Shown here in pieces: positions 35,569 through 48,018 of a stretch of DNA of 64,000 bases. Origin of the DNA: Siniperca chuatsi. Its lineage: Eukaryota > Chordata > Actinopteri > Centrarchiformes > Sinipercidae. Position 1 is the stretch's first letter. Every line of letters starts with the position of its first letter. The DNA is taken from contig NC_058053.1 in the NCBI RefSeq assembly GCF_020085105.1, forward strand, positions 682,001-746,000. Direction: 5' to 3'. The translations under genes were made by a program, and so were the position numbers. Under the pieces are notes generated by a model, which saw nothing but the letters and a program-made list of their open reading frames with translations, was not told the origin of the DNA and made no database searches.

Positions 35569-35954
35569 TCAGAATTTACAGTCTATGGATTAACCTGTTT
35601 TATACAGTATATGGGGATTAATCCAAAAAAGAATTCCCATAAATGCAGACGACACTAACAGCTGGATGATATATTATAAATAAGGTTCATATATTAAAAT
35701 GTTCATTTTTAAATTTACCATACCATACCATATCATTAAATTAACCTGGAAATAGGTGAAAGATAGTGGAAATATTATGTTTACGGTAGTATTTTGGAAA
35801 GCATTATATGTTTTTTTTCTAGCCGTTAAACTAACCATGCAATTTGTGACTTTTTATAATATTTGTAAAACTGATAAAACTACTCAAAAGGCTAGTGTAG
35901 CGTTTCAGCCAGAGTAAGGAAACATCTGTATGCTGTAGCCTAGTCAATCCTTAC

Positions 35955-35982
35955 TCACACACACACACACACACACACACAC
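35955..35982. repeat. (CA)n microsatellite
   Basis: Fourteen CA units without interruption. Confidence 0.95.
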
Positions 35983-36895
35983 TGTTTTTTTCCACAACAT
36001 ATTTGACTTGCTTTTGTTGTCTAATAGGCTTACAGTGATGCAAAGGTGAGAAAGTCACAGTGCGGACTGGATCACTCTTAATCCTCAATCCCATTTACAC
36101 TCCATTTTGTATTCAGCATACTGAGGCCTGCTGCTCATGATGGGGTTTCAGGGATTATATCTGGCTACACAATAGTTTGAACATAAACAGACTATCCATG
36201 CTCTCTCATTCTACCATAGCTCAGAGTTAACTTTGCCACGGTTAACTGTAGTATTCATGCTACAGATTTGGAGGGAGACTGAGATCTAAGAATTTCATTG
36301 CCAACAACTGCTTCACTGTAATTAATGTACATAATAATAAAAGACCTTGAACTTGAACATAAAACTGGACTGTGCACTACATTGTTTCTGTCTCCTAACT
36401 CCTACTCTTGTCATTGGTCTTTTTTACTGTGTTTGAGTGAGGGCTGCAGCTACCACTGAGGACACCAAGGTCATGTCCTCAGTAAAATTTCTAGATTTTT
36501 GAGGAGGTTATATTGACATGAAGAGGAGTTAATATGTTACAAATGGATGCTCATATTAAACATGTTGGGTTTTTTAAGGCTGAGCCTACTTTAGACAAAA
36601 GTTGTTATTAGGCAAAAAACTAAATAGATTGAATCAAAATTAAAGACAATCAGATCAAATGTTACATACCTGGCACCTGTAAGGGGATAACCTTGATAGA
36701 AAATAGAATCAACCAGGTAAAATGAATAATTTAAATGTAAAATGTATTTACTGTACTATACCAACTGTTATGCATTTGCCACAGAAAATTACTAAAAAAG
36801 AATACAAGAAGGAGGATATATTCACAAAAAAGATAAACCAAACGGCATTAAATTTATAAAAAAGAGAGGATCCATTATAAGGATCATAATTAAGA

Positions 36896-36985
36896 TTTAA
36901 AGGATAAGGCTGGTATTATTCTATATTTTCTTTATAGTAAACAAATCCCATGAAAATACCTAAACCACCAATACATTAGTCTATC
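36896..36985 (+). repeat. Dispersed repeat fragment, partner of 8.64 kb
   Basis: AAGGATAAGGCTGGTATTAT, then CAAATCCCATGAAAATACC, matching the order of blocks at 8640-8730. Confidence 0.5.
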
Positions 36986-39829
36986 TCTCAATACTTTCTA
37001 ACTTCCTTACCCTGTCTGTGGTACTCAAGCCCAAGACCATTGGTTCCTACTTTCTAAACATCTTACAAATATATTGTTTCATCTTTTAAAAAGGCTCAGT
37101 CATTTCCTCAAAGAGCTGCTCACTATGGTTTTTAGCAAAGGGTTACTCAAACAGGAGGAAAGAGTGCATTTGTTGGAGACTATTTTCATTAATCCACATT
37201 TGGTGCTGTAGTATCTAGGGCAGCAGGATGGTGCATGTGGATTGAGTCAGAATAAACTACAGTGTGTGTGTTCATGGTGATGAAGGAACATGTCACCCAG
37301 TGCAACAGTGTGGCTCATTGATGTGTTTTAATAGTTTTTGGAAAACAATGGAGCTCTATTGCAAAGAGAAATAATATATATCAGGCTTTGGATAGACACA
37401 AAATACTTATACCAATATAGAGTATTGCCAACCCTATGCTTTTTTTCAACATTTTCCACAGCTGTTTATGCTGTCATATCTTAAAAAGCCATTTTTATTT
37501 GGTACAAAAACTGTAACTGCAAACCTTCAGGGCCAGGGAGAATGGTCTGAACATGGCTACAACTCACTACCCTGCTACAGTGATTCATTTATATTTTAAC
37601 TGATAAGATGACTTGGCAGGTTCTACACACCATACTACTCACAGTCCCATGGGAGACTCACTTAACCCCAATAATTAGAGTGATAAAGGAAGTCTGGTAG
37701 GTAAGAGAAGGGCATGGGGGCTTTCAATTAGTTGTCAAGGGCTACTTGGAGGCCTCCTGACGCAGCCAGAGAACAGCCAGGGATTCAATTCATCATCCTG
37801 CCTGTGCCAAACGCTAAGGGCCTTTTCATTATCAGAACACTGAGTCCCACTGTCGGCTCCTTCAGTATAAATGTGAGTGATGGCGTGTGCATGGTGGGTT
37901 GTGGGTGTGGATAGTGATGGAGAGGTGGGGCTGGGCCCTCATCGTAAATGTCATCCCCATTGGACCGTTGCAGGTCTCAGCTCCAAAATAATAGGTCCTG
38001 TGACCTCTCTGTTGTCTATAATTAACCTCTAACCCCCTCCCTCCCTGCCTCATCTGCCAATCCCCAGATAGCCATGATGTGGGAGATGCTGTTTGCCAAG
38101 CCTCTCAAACCTCGGCTGCCGATTCTCTCCCTGTAGGCAGAGGAGGAAATTGGGAAAAGGGTGTGGGAGCAACAAAAGAAAATGGCTGCTGCTCTTGTGT
38201 TCCAGTGAATGTGCCACATGTTTGGGATGACCTAAGCACTCTGCATTATGTGGCAGAAAATTAAATCTTTTGAAATGCATCTTTATCCATAAGAATGTGA
38301 ATTTATCTACGACAAGAGCTGAGAAAGATTAGAGTCAGGGTCATAAATACATACAAAAGTGAAATCCTTTGTTTTTTGTCTGGGGAAATACATCAAAATC
38401 CAAATAAAGACTTATTTCCTATCCCTTCATACATTTGTGTCAGCGGAGAATGTTATTTCAACTGTTCACATTACAACAACCTACACCCACAGGGCACGAA
38501 GCAGAAATGGGGAGATCCCTCTTTCAATGAGTGTTTGACATTCTCTCTGTCTGTGTGTGTGCTTGACATGCTGTGAATCTGCATTAACCGCAGCTGTGCC
38601 ATGTCTCCAGCAGCAGGGGAATAGCCAGGTTTGGACAGACAACCTTGGCTAAAAACAGAAAAAAGAAATGAGCTGGAGAACACAGGTACCTCCCCTGTGC
38701 AGGCTTACTGACATTTACTACAACAATGAAACATCCAATAAGCAAATTGTGGCAACGGTAGGTGTCGACTAAATAACCCCAAATCACAATAGAAAGTCAA
38801 ATGATCCCTTATGGCTGGAGCTGACACCTGTACAAAATGACATTTTGAGGACACACACATAGACAATTGCAGGAGAAGAATAACACAAGGAGGAAATGAG
38901 ACATAGAATGAGAGAGTTTTTCTCTGTCTTCAGCAGCAGTCAGGGAAGAAAGGCATCTCTCATCTTCAGGCAGTGGAAACAGAGAGGAGTCATTTGTGGT
39001 GCACCATTGTCTGTGCAAATTCTTGGGACTATGAGGAGGAAATGCAAATGCCCTATTGCTGGCAGCACCACAGAAGCTATGCCAGCGTGTGTGGCATATT
39101 GAATGATAATGACAAAGCGGGCTATATCCCCTGTGAGAAAGCCTGCAGAACAATGATTACAGATTGGCCGGTGTGTCCCTTAGCATCACAAGGGACTCTG
39201 ATTCTAATGCTAATCAGAGCTACTGCCCATTGAAATATATCTGTACTTGCAAGGCAGGAGGACATAAGATAGAATATCCCAGTTAGGATGTAATTGTATA
39301 ATGAAGCCCTGTTCATTTTGATATTTTAGCCCACAGGAATTTATACAGTGGGTTTTCGCAAGCTTGACCTATTGCGCCACCTGCTGGCTTCAGGCTGGTA
39401 CCAGGGTGATACAAGCTTTATTTTTGTTCTAGGACACTTTGAAGCAATTATTCCCCGCCGGGCGTAACATGTTGATGTATGAGCTTGACTGTATTCTGTG
39501 TTATTGTTTTTTGAGGTGGAGAGCCTGTTGATGCTTCATCTCCCTCTGTTAGTTGGATCATACAGTCACGCGCTAATCCAGTCTCAATACACATGGCACA
39601 TGCAGTGGGATTTATCCCTGGTTCAGGTTTTACCACTCTCATCCCCCCTGCTCCATTAGCTTGTATCAGTCACACTATCTCCCCCAACCCTTCCTCTCTG
39701 AATGTACTTTATTTTCATTCCGAGGAGCGAAACAAGAAGGAGAGCTGAGGCAAAGTGATGCTCAGCTGCACACTCAATGTAGGTTAATGGAAGGGAGGAG
39801 AGTCTGAGCTCTGGCCAGCTCCGATTGGC

Positions 39830-40110
39830 TGGCTGGCAATGTGCTGCTTCTCCGCAGCACAACCTGTCACTGTTAATCAGGGGCCATCTCTTAACAGCCA
39901 GCCAGGGCTATCGGAGAGGTGAGCCCATTGCTATTCAGGACGAAACAGATGATAAATCATTTGTACATAATTAGTGCTCAGCAAGGTTACAACTGACACG
40001 TATTTTCATCTTAATTAGGAGGGAAATTTGTTCCATTAATTTAATTTGGTGCGCATGAGTGGCTCTGCACCTAACTAAGTTAATCTTACACCTGTCAGGG
40101 TGGGAATGGA
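39830..40110. promoter_or_regulatory. Candidate conserved non-coding element
   Basis: Repeat-free stretch with clustered homeodomain cores (GTACATAATTAGTG, TCTTAATTAGG, TTAATTTAATTT) and an E-box-like CACCTGTC. Position between insig2 and utp14. Inferred from composition alone. Confidence 0.2.
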
Positions 40111-41373
40111 GTTGGGCCTTGGGTTACAGGGGAAATGGGAAAGAGTCCTCTATCAGATTGTTTCATGCACAGACCTCCAACGTAATTGGACTGTAGTGAA
40201 GCAGCAATGGCAAATAAAACTGCAGCGTTGAACATCTACTGCTGTGTGTAAGAGAAAGCCACTGTTATGGGTATTTAACTCCACTCAACTGTACTTCAAT
40301 CAGTCTGGAATTACTCTGCATGATGATAAATACAGTAAGATAAATCTTTTCTTCGGTCACATCTCATTAACACACTGCAAAAACCAATCAGGGGGCAGAA
40401 AATAAGCCAGTATTGCATATTCAATGCTTTGCAGCCAACCAATAAGGTTGGCATAAATGCTCCTTCATCCTAGAACAAATATTTAAACAGATCTCACAAA
40501 TGGGCATTATGGAGAAAAACATGTTCCATCATGAGGGTTGTATGCCATTCACACCCCTAGCTCTCTGATTTACAGCCACAGCAGCCTTCAAATATTTGAG
40601 TGAGAATCACTGTCTGATCTCGTTGCAGTCCAGTGGGCAGGACTAAGTCCAAGGACTAGGTCTCTTTTCATTGTTGAAGGCTGTATGAAGCTGTAGTAAT
40701 TGCCCCAAAGAGGTGGTTCAATCGAGAGAAAGGTGGAGAATGACTGATTTAGTAACTTTAAGGTTTCTAATGGAATTCTTCACTGCCTCTCGGGCACTCA
40801 AGCTGACAACCATAACCTGAACTGATGCATAGTCTATTACAGGATCCCCCATTTTAATGGAGTGTCTATCATGTGGAATACAGAGATGTCAGGTGCCAAA
40901 GCATGCACTCTCACCCATGTGTGAAGGTTTAACCCAACTGAAATGCTGCATGGCCTTACAAATGTATTGAAAATCAACAAAGAAAGAGAGGGGAAGGAAG
41001 TCAAGCACAAACTTGTAAAATGCTGTTGTTGGATGCTGTACAACTCATAACTGCGACCCTCTCCATCTCTCAGGCACAGCAGCAGAAACTTATACGCTCA
41101 TTGGTGCTGAATAAAGTGTGACCAGGCTACACTCAAATAGGTTTCAATGACATTTTTATTCAACATGATGTAAAAAAAAAAGTCTCAAATACCAGGATGC
41201 TAGAGCAAATGTTTGGCTTTGATTGACAGCAGGAAAATATTAGATGTAAAGTGAATGCACATACCACTGTGTGTGTAACTGCAAAAGCCTTAAACAGCAA
41301 TGTGAATGCAGTAGTTGGGCGACAGAATAGAAAATGATGCTGATATTTCCCAACACAACAGTATACATTATTG

Positions 41374-41712
41374 GGGCTGCAACTAAGGATTTTTATAATC
41401 CTGAACTGCAATATTAGATCCTTTATTTTCAATAAAATAATCACTGATTAATTATTTTCTCAGTTAACTGACTAATTGTTTGGTCTATAAAATGACAGAA
41501 AATAGAGGAAAAATACCAATCACAATTTCCTAAAGCCAAACATGAGGTCTTGTTTTGTTCAAAACCAAAAGATACGAATTTTACTATTACATAATAAAAA
41601 AGCAGAAAATCTTACAGTTGGGAAACTGAAACCAGGGAATGTTGCTTGATAAATGACTAATTTGACAATTAATTTTCATTTGATCGATTAATCGACTTAT
41701 CGTTTCAGCTCT
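41374..41712. mobile_element. MITE-like repeat, about 340 bp
   Basis: Left end GGGCTGCAACTAAGGATT and right end ATCGTTTCAGCTCT are degenerate inverted repeats. The inside has GATTAATTATTTTCTC, TGTTTGGTCTATAAAATG and GATTAATCGACTTATCG, the pattern of an abundant percomorph non-autonomous repeat. No coding capacity. Confidence 0.6.
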
Positions 41713-42434
41713 ATACCTTGTAATACAGTTGGGTTATCGTTTGAAATGTTAGTGCCAATACCTTAGTTTTAGTAGACCTTTTATTTAATGGGGCATTTTA
41801 GATGATCCACTAGGAACTAGCACAGGGTTTGTGGGGTTGAAAATCTCACTTGTTCTAAACCTTAGAACTACATAAGAACTTTGCATTTGAGGCAGAAACT
41901 TGACAAAATTCCACTTTTCATTTCAGATTTTTCTTGCTCTGTAGGTGCATGTGTGCTGGGGAGCAGTTAAATGCACTGCACCACTTTGAGCCAAGACTAT
42001 GTAATACAGCATATGTCAGCAACAGGCAGGATGAATGTGGTATGTGTAAGGCACACAATAACTATTAACACAGCTACACAGTGTAATGCAACTTACTATT
42101 GGGCATATAAGGAATAGCTGTTAATAATTCAACTCACAAGCTTGTAACCATATCTTTAACTCCAAAGGTGGAATTTATTTCAAATATTCTTAACTACTTA
42201 GTTGACTATCTATATTTGATTTAACAACATTTTTTATCAAATATACTATTTGAAAAGCTCCAGAAAAAAAAGATGAGTATTTGTCAAACACATAATTTCA
42301 GCTCTCTAAATGATGAAATATTCTCACAACATGGATTGATCATCCCATACAGACCCACCCAGAACTGAATGTACACAAAGTAGCTAAGTAGTGGAGAATT
42401 AGTAACAACCTGTTAGGGTAGTTTAGTTTTTCTT

Positions 42435-42440
42435 TTTATT
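42435..42440 (-). promoter_or_regulatory. Poly(A) signal of utp14
   Basis: AATAAA on the minus strand about 38 bases after the utp14 stop codon, the only close candidate. Confidence 0.6.
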
Positions 42441-42477
42441 TACTTTTAACCAGTGAGCATTTCAGTAATAGTTGTTG

Positions 42478-44847
42478 CTAATGTTTTCTTTTCCTCATGG
42501 AAAAGTCCACACTATCTTTATTCCCAGCAGACACCTGCTTCTTGTCCTTCATCAGCTCCTCCCGAGTCATGGGCTCGATGATGGCTCCCAGCTGGGTGAC
42601 TACCTTGGGCTTGCTGATCTTTTTAACAGTCCGCTCGGTGATCCAGGTGCGGCCCAGTGGAGAGCGGATGGTGCTCTCAAACTGCACGTGGTTCTCGAAG
42701 GGAAAGGGCAGCGAGTTCACCTGGTGGGGGCTGATGGAGCTGTTTCTCTTCTCCGATATGATGACGCTGGGCAGATGTTGATCTTTCCTGGGTGGAGGCG
42801 GTGCTGTCTTGATCCTGAATCTCCTGCGTTTGTTGCGGGACTGCTTGAGGCCCACACCTCCCCACTCGCCCCACCCAGGTAGTGTCAGGTCCACCACCTT
42901 AGGCTTCCCTGTGTCCTCCTGCTTCCTCTTGTCCTTAAGGAAGTCTGAGATGACGTCGTCCCCGGCAAACGCCTCTTTAATGAGCCCCCTCTGGTCCACC
43001 TTTTCATCGCAGTCCTCAGTGACCTCGATGATTGGAGCGAGTGGGACTTGGATGACTTTTGTCTCTTTGGTGAGAACTTCTTTCAGCTCAATCTGTCTCT
43101 TCCTTTTTCTGTTTTTGCCTGACTTTTGAGTTGCAGATGGCAGGTTTTCTGTGGCTGGGGGCTGCAAAGGTGCTTTATCAGTTGCTGACTTCTCCTGGCT
43201 GAGGAGCTCCATGTCTTCCAGAGTCCTGATCCTCATCAGCCCTTCCTCCAGCTGAGCTGAAGTGTCCATGTGGCTTGCGTCTGCTGTTGCCTCAGCCTTC
43301 TTGGCTTCAGCCTCCCAACGGCCATCTGCTATTCCTCGGAAAAGGCTTGTGAACTCTGAGCGCTCCTCTTCCTCTTTGTCTGAAGCATCTGGGTCCTCTG
43401 TTGCAGTTTTATTCCCCTCCACCATCTCCTCCTCCTCATCATCATCCACAGACATTACAGGCACTGTGACAGCCTCCTGAGTCTGACGCAGTTTCCTCCT
43501 GCTGTCAAACTCTCTGAGGAGCACTTCCTCTTCTGTTTCTTCAACCTCCTCCTCCTCCTCTTCTTCAACTGTATTTCCCACCGCTCCAGGCCGCTCTGCT
43601 GTAAGATCCACAGTGTCACTTATCTCTTTCTCTGTGGGATCTTCAGAGAGCTTGCCTCTCATCCAGGGATTTGAAGAATCCAGTCCTTGCTCTGCATCAT
43701 TTACAAAATCAGGTAGCACCTCTGCATTGCCTGCTTCCTCCTCCTCCTCCTCTTCCTCATTATTCAGTGAGGTCACCAGCTTCTGGGTCAGCTCTTTGTT
43801 CACCTCCAGCTGCTGCTGCATGGCTTTGCGAGCTCCCTCATCATATTTGGCCATGATTGCCTTTGACTTGGCCCACTTGCCGCTGTTCTGGTGCTTCAGC
43901 GACATCCTCTCCTGCATCCTGGCCAGCTCCATCTTATTCAACTCCTTTAAGGCAGCAGCCGGGTCTGTCTTCACCATTTCATCGAACTGCTTCAGGAACT
44001 CTTTACGCTTGGCCTTGTTGTGCACTTTGTGGTATTTCTTGCTCTTGATCTTCCTCTCTCTCCGGGCCTTGGCCTCGTAGTAGGACTGCAGAGCCCGTGC
44101 TTTCTGCAGCTCTGCTCGGCGGATCTTGGCCTCCTCCAGGCTCATCGCCCTCATAGAAGCCTCCTCAGCAGGGGTCAGGATGGGGTCATTGATGGGCTGC
44201 TTGTTAGTAGACAGGAGGGCAAAGATCTCCTGCTCAAGCGGGGTTTGCGCCGTCCACCTGGTCACCACCCTCTCCATGGGTTTAGGGCCAGAGGTTTCCT
44301 GGTTCAGGGGGAAGACCAGCTGCTCGGCCCTCTGGTTCTGTTTGATGATATCTTTCCACCGGGTCACCTCTGTGGCTGCCTTCTGAAAAGCCACATCTCT
44401 CTGGATCCTCTCACTCTCCTGCTTGCTGAGAGGGCACTCGATGGTCTTTTTACTCTGCTGCAGGTTCTTCAGCTGCTTCTTGGTCTTGGTTGGGAAAGCG
44501 GGGTTTTTTTCCATGGTCGCGATGAGGTCCGACAGATCGATTTTGTCGCCCTCCCCCTCCGCGTTGACAGTAAACTCAGACATCTGGACGGCCGCCTCGG
44601 ATCTCTCTTCCAGCTTTTTCTTCCTCTTACCATCGAGAGCGCTGATGGCTTCCAGCAGCTTTTGGCGTTTTCGTTCATCCTCGCCGCCGTCCTCTTCCTC
44701 CTCACTTGTGATATTTTCATCTGCTTCATTTAAATCCTCCTCCTCATCGTAGCCCACGTCTGGCCTCACCGCTGCGCTCTCATCTGTCACTTCGGGACTC
44801 TTCCTTAGATTCTTTTTACTCGCTTTCTTCTTAGAAACTTTAGCCAT
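42478..44847 (-). CDS. utp14a: U3 snoRNA-associated protein 14 homologue (SSU processome), intronless
   Basis: Nucleolar component of the small-subunit processome, needed for 18S rRNA maturation; in yeast Utp14 activates the helicase Dhr1. A single uninterrupted 789-codon frame. Order seen: Lys-rich N-terminus (MAKVSKKKASKKN), acidic stretch, the conserved VTRWKDIIKQNQRAEQLVFP region (about 160-180), a basic helical centre (AKARRERKIKSKKYHKV, KEFLKQF), several Glu runs, the hallmark LPGWGEWGGVG, and the C-terminal RSPLGRTWITERTVKK and GAIIEPMTREEL blocks. Length fits vertebrate UTP14A (about 770). Start context CGCCAGCATGG is a strong Kozak site. Human UTP14A has many introns, so an intronless gene suggests retroposition, as for human UTP14C; no poly(A) tract or target duplication was found to prove it. 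The frame is intact, so it is probably functional. Confidence 0.93.
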   Translation of the reverse strand: MAKVSKKKASKKNLRKSPEVTDESAAVRPDVGYDEEEDLNEADENITSEEEEDGGEDERKRQKLLEAISALDGKRKKKLEERSEAAVQMSEFTVNAEGEGDKIDLSDLIATMEKNPAFPTKTKKQLKNLQQSKKTIECPLSKQESERIQRDVAFQKAATEVTRWKDIIKQNQRAEQLVFPLNQETSGPKPMERVVTRWTAQTPLEQEIFALLSTNKQPINDPILTPAEEASMRAMSLEEAKIRRAELQKARALQSYYEAKARRERKIKSKKYHKVHNKAKRKEFLKQFDEMVKTDPAAALKELNKMELARMQERMSLKHQNSGKWAKSKAIMAKYDEGARKAMQQQLEVNKELTQKLVTSLNNEEEEEEEEAGNAEVLPDFVNDAEQGLDSSNPWMRGKLSEDPTEKEISDTVDLTAERPGAVGNTVEEEEEEEVEETEEEVLLREFDSRRKLRQTQEAVTVPVMSVDDDEEEEMVEGNKTATEDPDASDKEEEERSEFTSLFRGIADGRWEAEAKKAEATADASHMDTSAQLEEGLMRIRTLEDMELLSQEKSATDKAPLQPPATENLPSATQKSGKNRKRKRQIELKEVLTKETKVIQVPLAPIIEVTEDCDEKVDQRGLIKEAFAGDDVISDFLKDKRKQEDTGKPKVVDLTLPGWGEWGGVGLKQSRNKRRRFRIKTAPPPPRKDQHLPSVIISEKRNSSISPHQVNSLPFPFENHVQFESTIRSPLGRTWITERTVKKISKPKVVTQLGAIIEPMTREELMKDKKQVSAGNKDSVDFSMRKRKH

Positions 44848-45730
44848 GCTGGCGTGAACACCACCGGAGTGGACGACTGTTTACACGTGTGCCGTGAATG
44901 GGGCCGTTGTCGTAAATTAGTGGCCGCAATGTGAGCAGTACTGTCGCAAAATATCTCTTTTTTTCTTCTTTCTCTTTCTTGAAACAATTAAAAATACAAA
45001 AAATGACAACAAGGATGTATATGTGCGGGAATACCTCTGCATACAATTTTATCTAATCTATTGGGATGTTTCGGGTGGCTTTCTACTAGAATACGTGTTC
45101 TTAAATAATTAAAAACTAAATAAATAAATAGTCTATCACAACAGTTTGCTATTTTGCTTGGAGTTATTCTAGACTTATGAATGTGGACCTTTCCAAGAAG
45201 GCACAGAAGTATGATGAAATCATCTACTAAAGAGTTTCCAGTATTCCAGTCCAAAAGCAAGACTGATTCCTGTCAGTTTGGAGAAGGCAGTGAGGATAAG
45301 AGATATCTTCAGAAGTGGGCAGTGTAGGGACATTTCAAGAGTAAGTGGACCACATGTTACTGAAACTGAGCAGTCTGAGGAGCTGTTAACTTTAAATTTG
45401 CATAATAATGCAAGGATGATATCTGTGTATAATCTTATGATATATTTCTTTAACTTTATTTTGTCAAAAAATTTATGATGTTTACCTTTATTTATTTCTT
45501 ATTCACTTTTATAGCTGATTTTTGTTTAGTGCTCCCTCTGCTGGCTGAAAGTGTGCGAGCACGTTGTGTTGTCTAGCTACATGTTTGTGCTCCTAGTGAC
45601 GTTGGAGAAACACTATGGACTATGGTTATAAATGCCAGATAAGATAGTACATGTTATAATGCATCCTTTTGTGTGATGTCGCATTCAAAATTATCCGTGA
45701 ATAACAATGAATATTTGCCTGTTATCATCA
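44848..45730. promoter_or_regulatory. utp14 upstream region, probable former shared promoter with ccdc93
   Basis: About 0.9 kb between the utp14 start codon and the first I-like LINE. The part nearest utp14 (44850-44950) is GC-richer with CpGs, as in a housekeeping promoter. Without the LINEs, ccdc93 would start head-to-head at about this distance. No precise sites are assigned. Confidence 0.35.
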
Positions 45731-45734
45731 ACAC

Positions 45735-46828
45735 TTCAATTCATCATGGCAGGGAAGCCATGCCCAGAGAAGGAAAAACGACAGATCAAGAGTTTCGGCT
45801 GGACGATAGGAAATACAACTAATGGAAAAGGGATAGGGGATATAATGTTAAGCCCCACGGTACCGTTCTCTGCTGTCCCACCTTGGGTATTAGGAGAGAT
45901 AGTGGTGGACCTGCACCTTTAGAATGGAAGAAAGAGAGAAATATAGATAAGAACCAAGTTAGCAGATATCTAAAGGGAAATTATTCGGAGTATATTAAAA
46001 TATACACTGATGCCTCAAAAGTAGATGATTATAGAGTAGGAGTTGCATTCATAATCCCAGATTTAAATGTTATGTCAAATAAAAGAGTTAGTAACAACCT
46101 TTCAGTATTTTCAGGGGAAATGTTGGCTATTCTTTTAGCCCTTCAGTGGACAGAAAGCAGCAAACCAGGCAAAGTGTTAACAGGTTCAGATTCTAGTAGT
46201 GCGTTAACCAGGTTCAAGAGTTTACAGTCAGAAGCAAGACAGGACAAGATGCTGGAAATAGCTCAAACTATCTTCAGAATTACTAAAGCAGGAATAATAG
46301 TGAAATCCACTGGATTCCAGCACATATAGGGGTAGAGGGAAATGAACTGGCAGACAAATATGCAAAAGATGCAACTAAGAAAGATAAAGTAAATATGACA
46401 GTAAATTATAGTAAGGCTGAAGTCAAAAGCATAATCAAAGTAGAAAATTTGGAACAAGGAAACTAAAGGTAGGCATTACTATAGTATCCAAAAGAACTGT
46501 AACATTGTACTGTAACATACAGGAAACTGTAGAACATGTAATTATCAATTGTCCTAGGTACATGCAGGAAAGACAGATACTAAAAAACAAACTGGGAAGA
46601 GATCGCATCAAGTTCGGAATAAAGGAGTTACTTCAATTGAACTCAGTGCATGTGGGGTACAGGGCAATATTTTGTTTTTTGGAAGACAGACAGAAGAATA
46701 CAGGGTAGACATAAGACCATTCTGATCCACACTCCATTTCAGAAGGTGGCGGTAATGCACCAAAAGCTGTTTACTAACCGCCATAAAACATCAGAAGAAG
46801 AAGCAGAAGAAGAAGAAGAAGAAGAAGT
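45735..46828 (+). mobile_element. I-like LINE copy 1, 5'-truncated (RNase H to 3' tail)
   Basis: The coding trace begins in the region before RNase H (MLSPTVPFSAVPPWVL) and passes a frame change near 45920 into a ribonuclease H domain: IYTDASK (Asp), FSGEMLAILLALQW (Glu), TGSDSSSALT (Asp), then, after another shift, WIPAHIGVEGNELADKYAKD. A gap follows, then the terminal block with CNIQETVEHVIINCPRYMQE. The 3' UTR has GGTGGCGGTAATGCACC and AACCGCCATAAAAC and ends in GAA repeats. An RNase H domain in a LINE points to the I superfamily (I/Nimb-like). The exact 5' break is uncertain. Confidence 0.8.
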
Positions 46829-46849
46829 TTGGTTTGTGACTGGATTGGG

Positions 46850-48018
46850 ATGGCAACACAGGTAGAAAATGACAAAGATGACATGGAGTTTGATGACTGG
46901 ACTCCGGTTTGTAGAGGGAGAGGTAAAGCAAAGATGAGACAAGAGGAGGTCAGGGCGTCTGCCAGCCAGAGCAGTAACAGAAGCTGAGAGGAGAACAGTT
47001 CTGATGAAGGTAACCGGGTTGTTCGCAGGAAGGTGGAGAGAGAGGAATTTAAAATAATACTTAAATTCAGGAGGGAAGATGAGCAGGTGAATATAAGCCC
47101 AATAGCGTTATCTAGGGAGCTGAAAAAGAAGTTAGGAGAAGCAGATTGTTCGAGACAGGAACCTGCTGATAAAATGTAGAGATGAAGAACAGAGAAATAA
47201 AGCTTTGCAGGTTGAAAGTATTTGCAAAAGAACATTGTGTGAAAGAAGGGTTCTGGGGGAGATTAAAGTTAACTGGGGAGTGATAACAGGCATTCCCACT
47301 GATGAAGATCTGGAGAAACTCAAACAAAGTCTTCATGGAGGCGAGGTGAGGAGACTAGAGAGGCTGTTAAAGACAATCAGCGGTGAGAGAGGAGAAGGTT
47401 TGTCAGTGCTTGTAGAGCTCCAGGACCTGGTACCTCCGGGTGAAATAAAGATAGGCTGGATGAGTTTCCCAGTCAGGGCTCATGTTCCTCTTCCGCTTCG
47501 GTGTTACAAATGCCAGAGTTATGCCGCTTATGGCATATGGCGATGGTGTGCAAAGGGAAGCAAAGGTGTGCCACAAGCGGAGATCACAGATTTAGGGAAT
47601 GTGGAGATAATGTACAGGCTAAATGTTGTAACTGTGGTGGCCAACAGAGTGTGGCATTTGGGGGTTGTGAAGTCAGGAAAATTCAACAAGTAAAAACAGT
47701 AACAACACAAGTTATGCTGAAGTAGTGAAGACGGTGCAAAGACAAAAGGGAATGGAAGAAACAGACAAAAGCAGTCAAAACTCAAGACCAGGAGGAGGTC
47801 GAAGAGGGCGAACTACTGAACTGAGAGCAGATAAGCTGGTTGTGTTCATTGCTCATGTAATCAACTGTGCAGATCAAGTTAAACACAAAACAGAGAAAAT
47901 CCAAATAATTGTGAAGGGAGCTGAAAAATTCTTGGCCATGAAAGATCTGTCCTGGGAACAGATCAACAAAAGACTTGAGGCAGAAGGGAAACTGGGGGTG
48001 TTGGGAGAAAGAACCTAA
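46850..48018 (+). pseudogene. I-like LINE ORF1 (gag-like, zinc knuckles), frameshifted
   Basis: Begins MATQVENDKDDMEFDDW and meets a stop near 46986. A Glu/Arg-rich middle continues in other frames (for example 47205-47693). The knuckle region shows CYKCQSYA in one frame and MAMVCKGKQRCATSGDH / AKCCNCGGQQ in another, i.e. CCHC-type nucleic-acid-binding fingers split by a shift near 47530. The last frame (47725-48018) ends with TAA overlapping the ORF2 ATG as TAATG. Confidence 0.7.

Larger units (their letters stand above)
35580..41370. other. No gene recognised; intergenic between insig2 and utp14
   Basis: Contains a (CA)n run (35955-35982), a dispersed repeat block at 36896-36985 and repeat-poor stretches near 37.7-38.25 kb and 39.83-40.1 kb that could be regulatory. 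No open frame with family resemblance. Confidence 0.5.

Noticed and set aside
44020..44733. 237-codon plus-strand frame (and several others at 42472-44752)
   Set aside because: Antisense shadow of the GC-rich utp14 coding frame; residue pattern is what the opposite strand of Glu/Lys-rich coding DNA gives.
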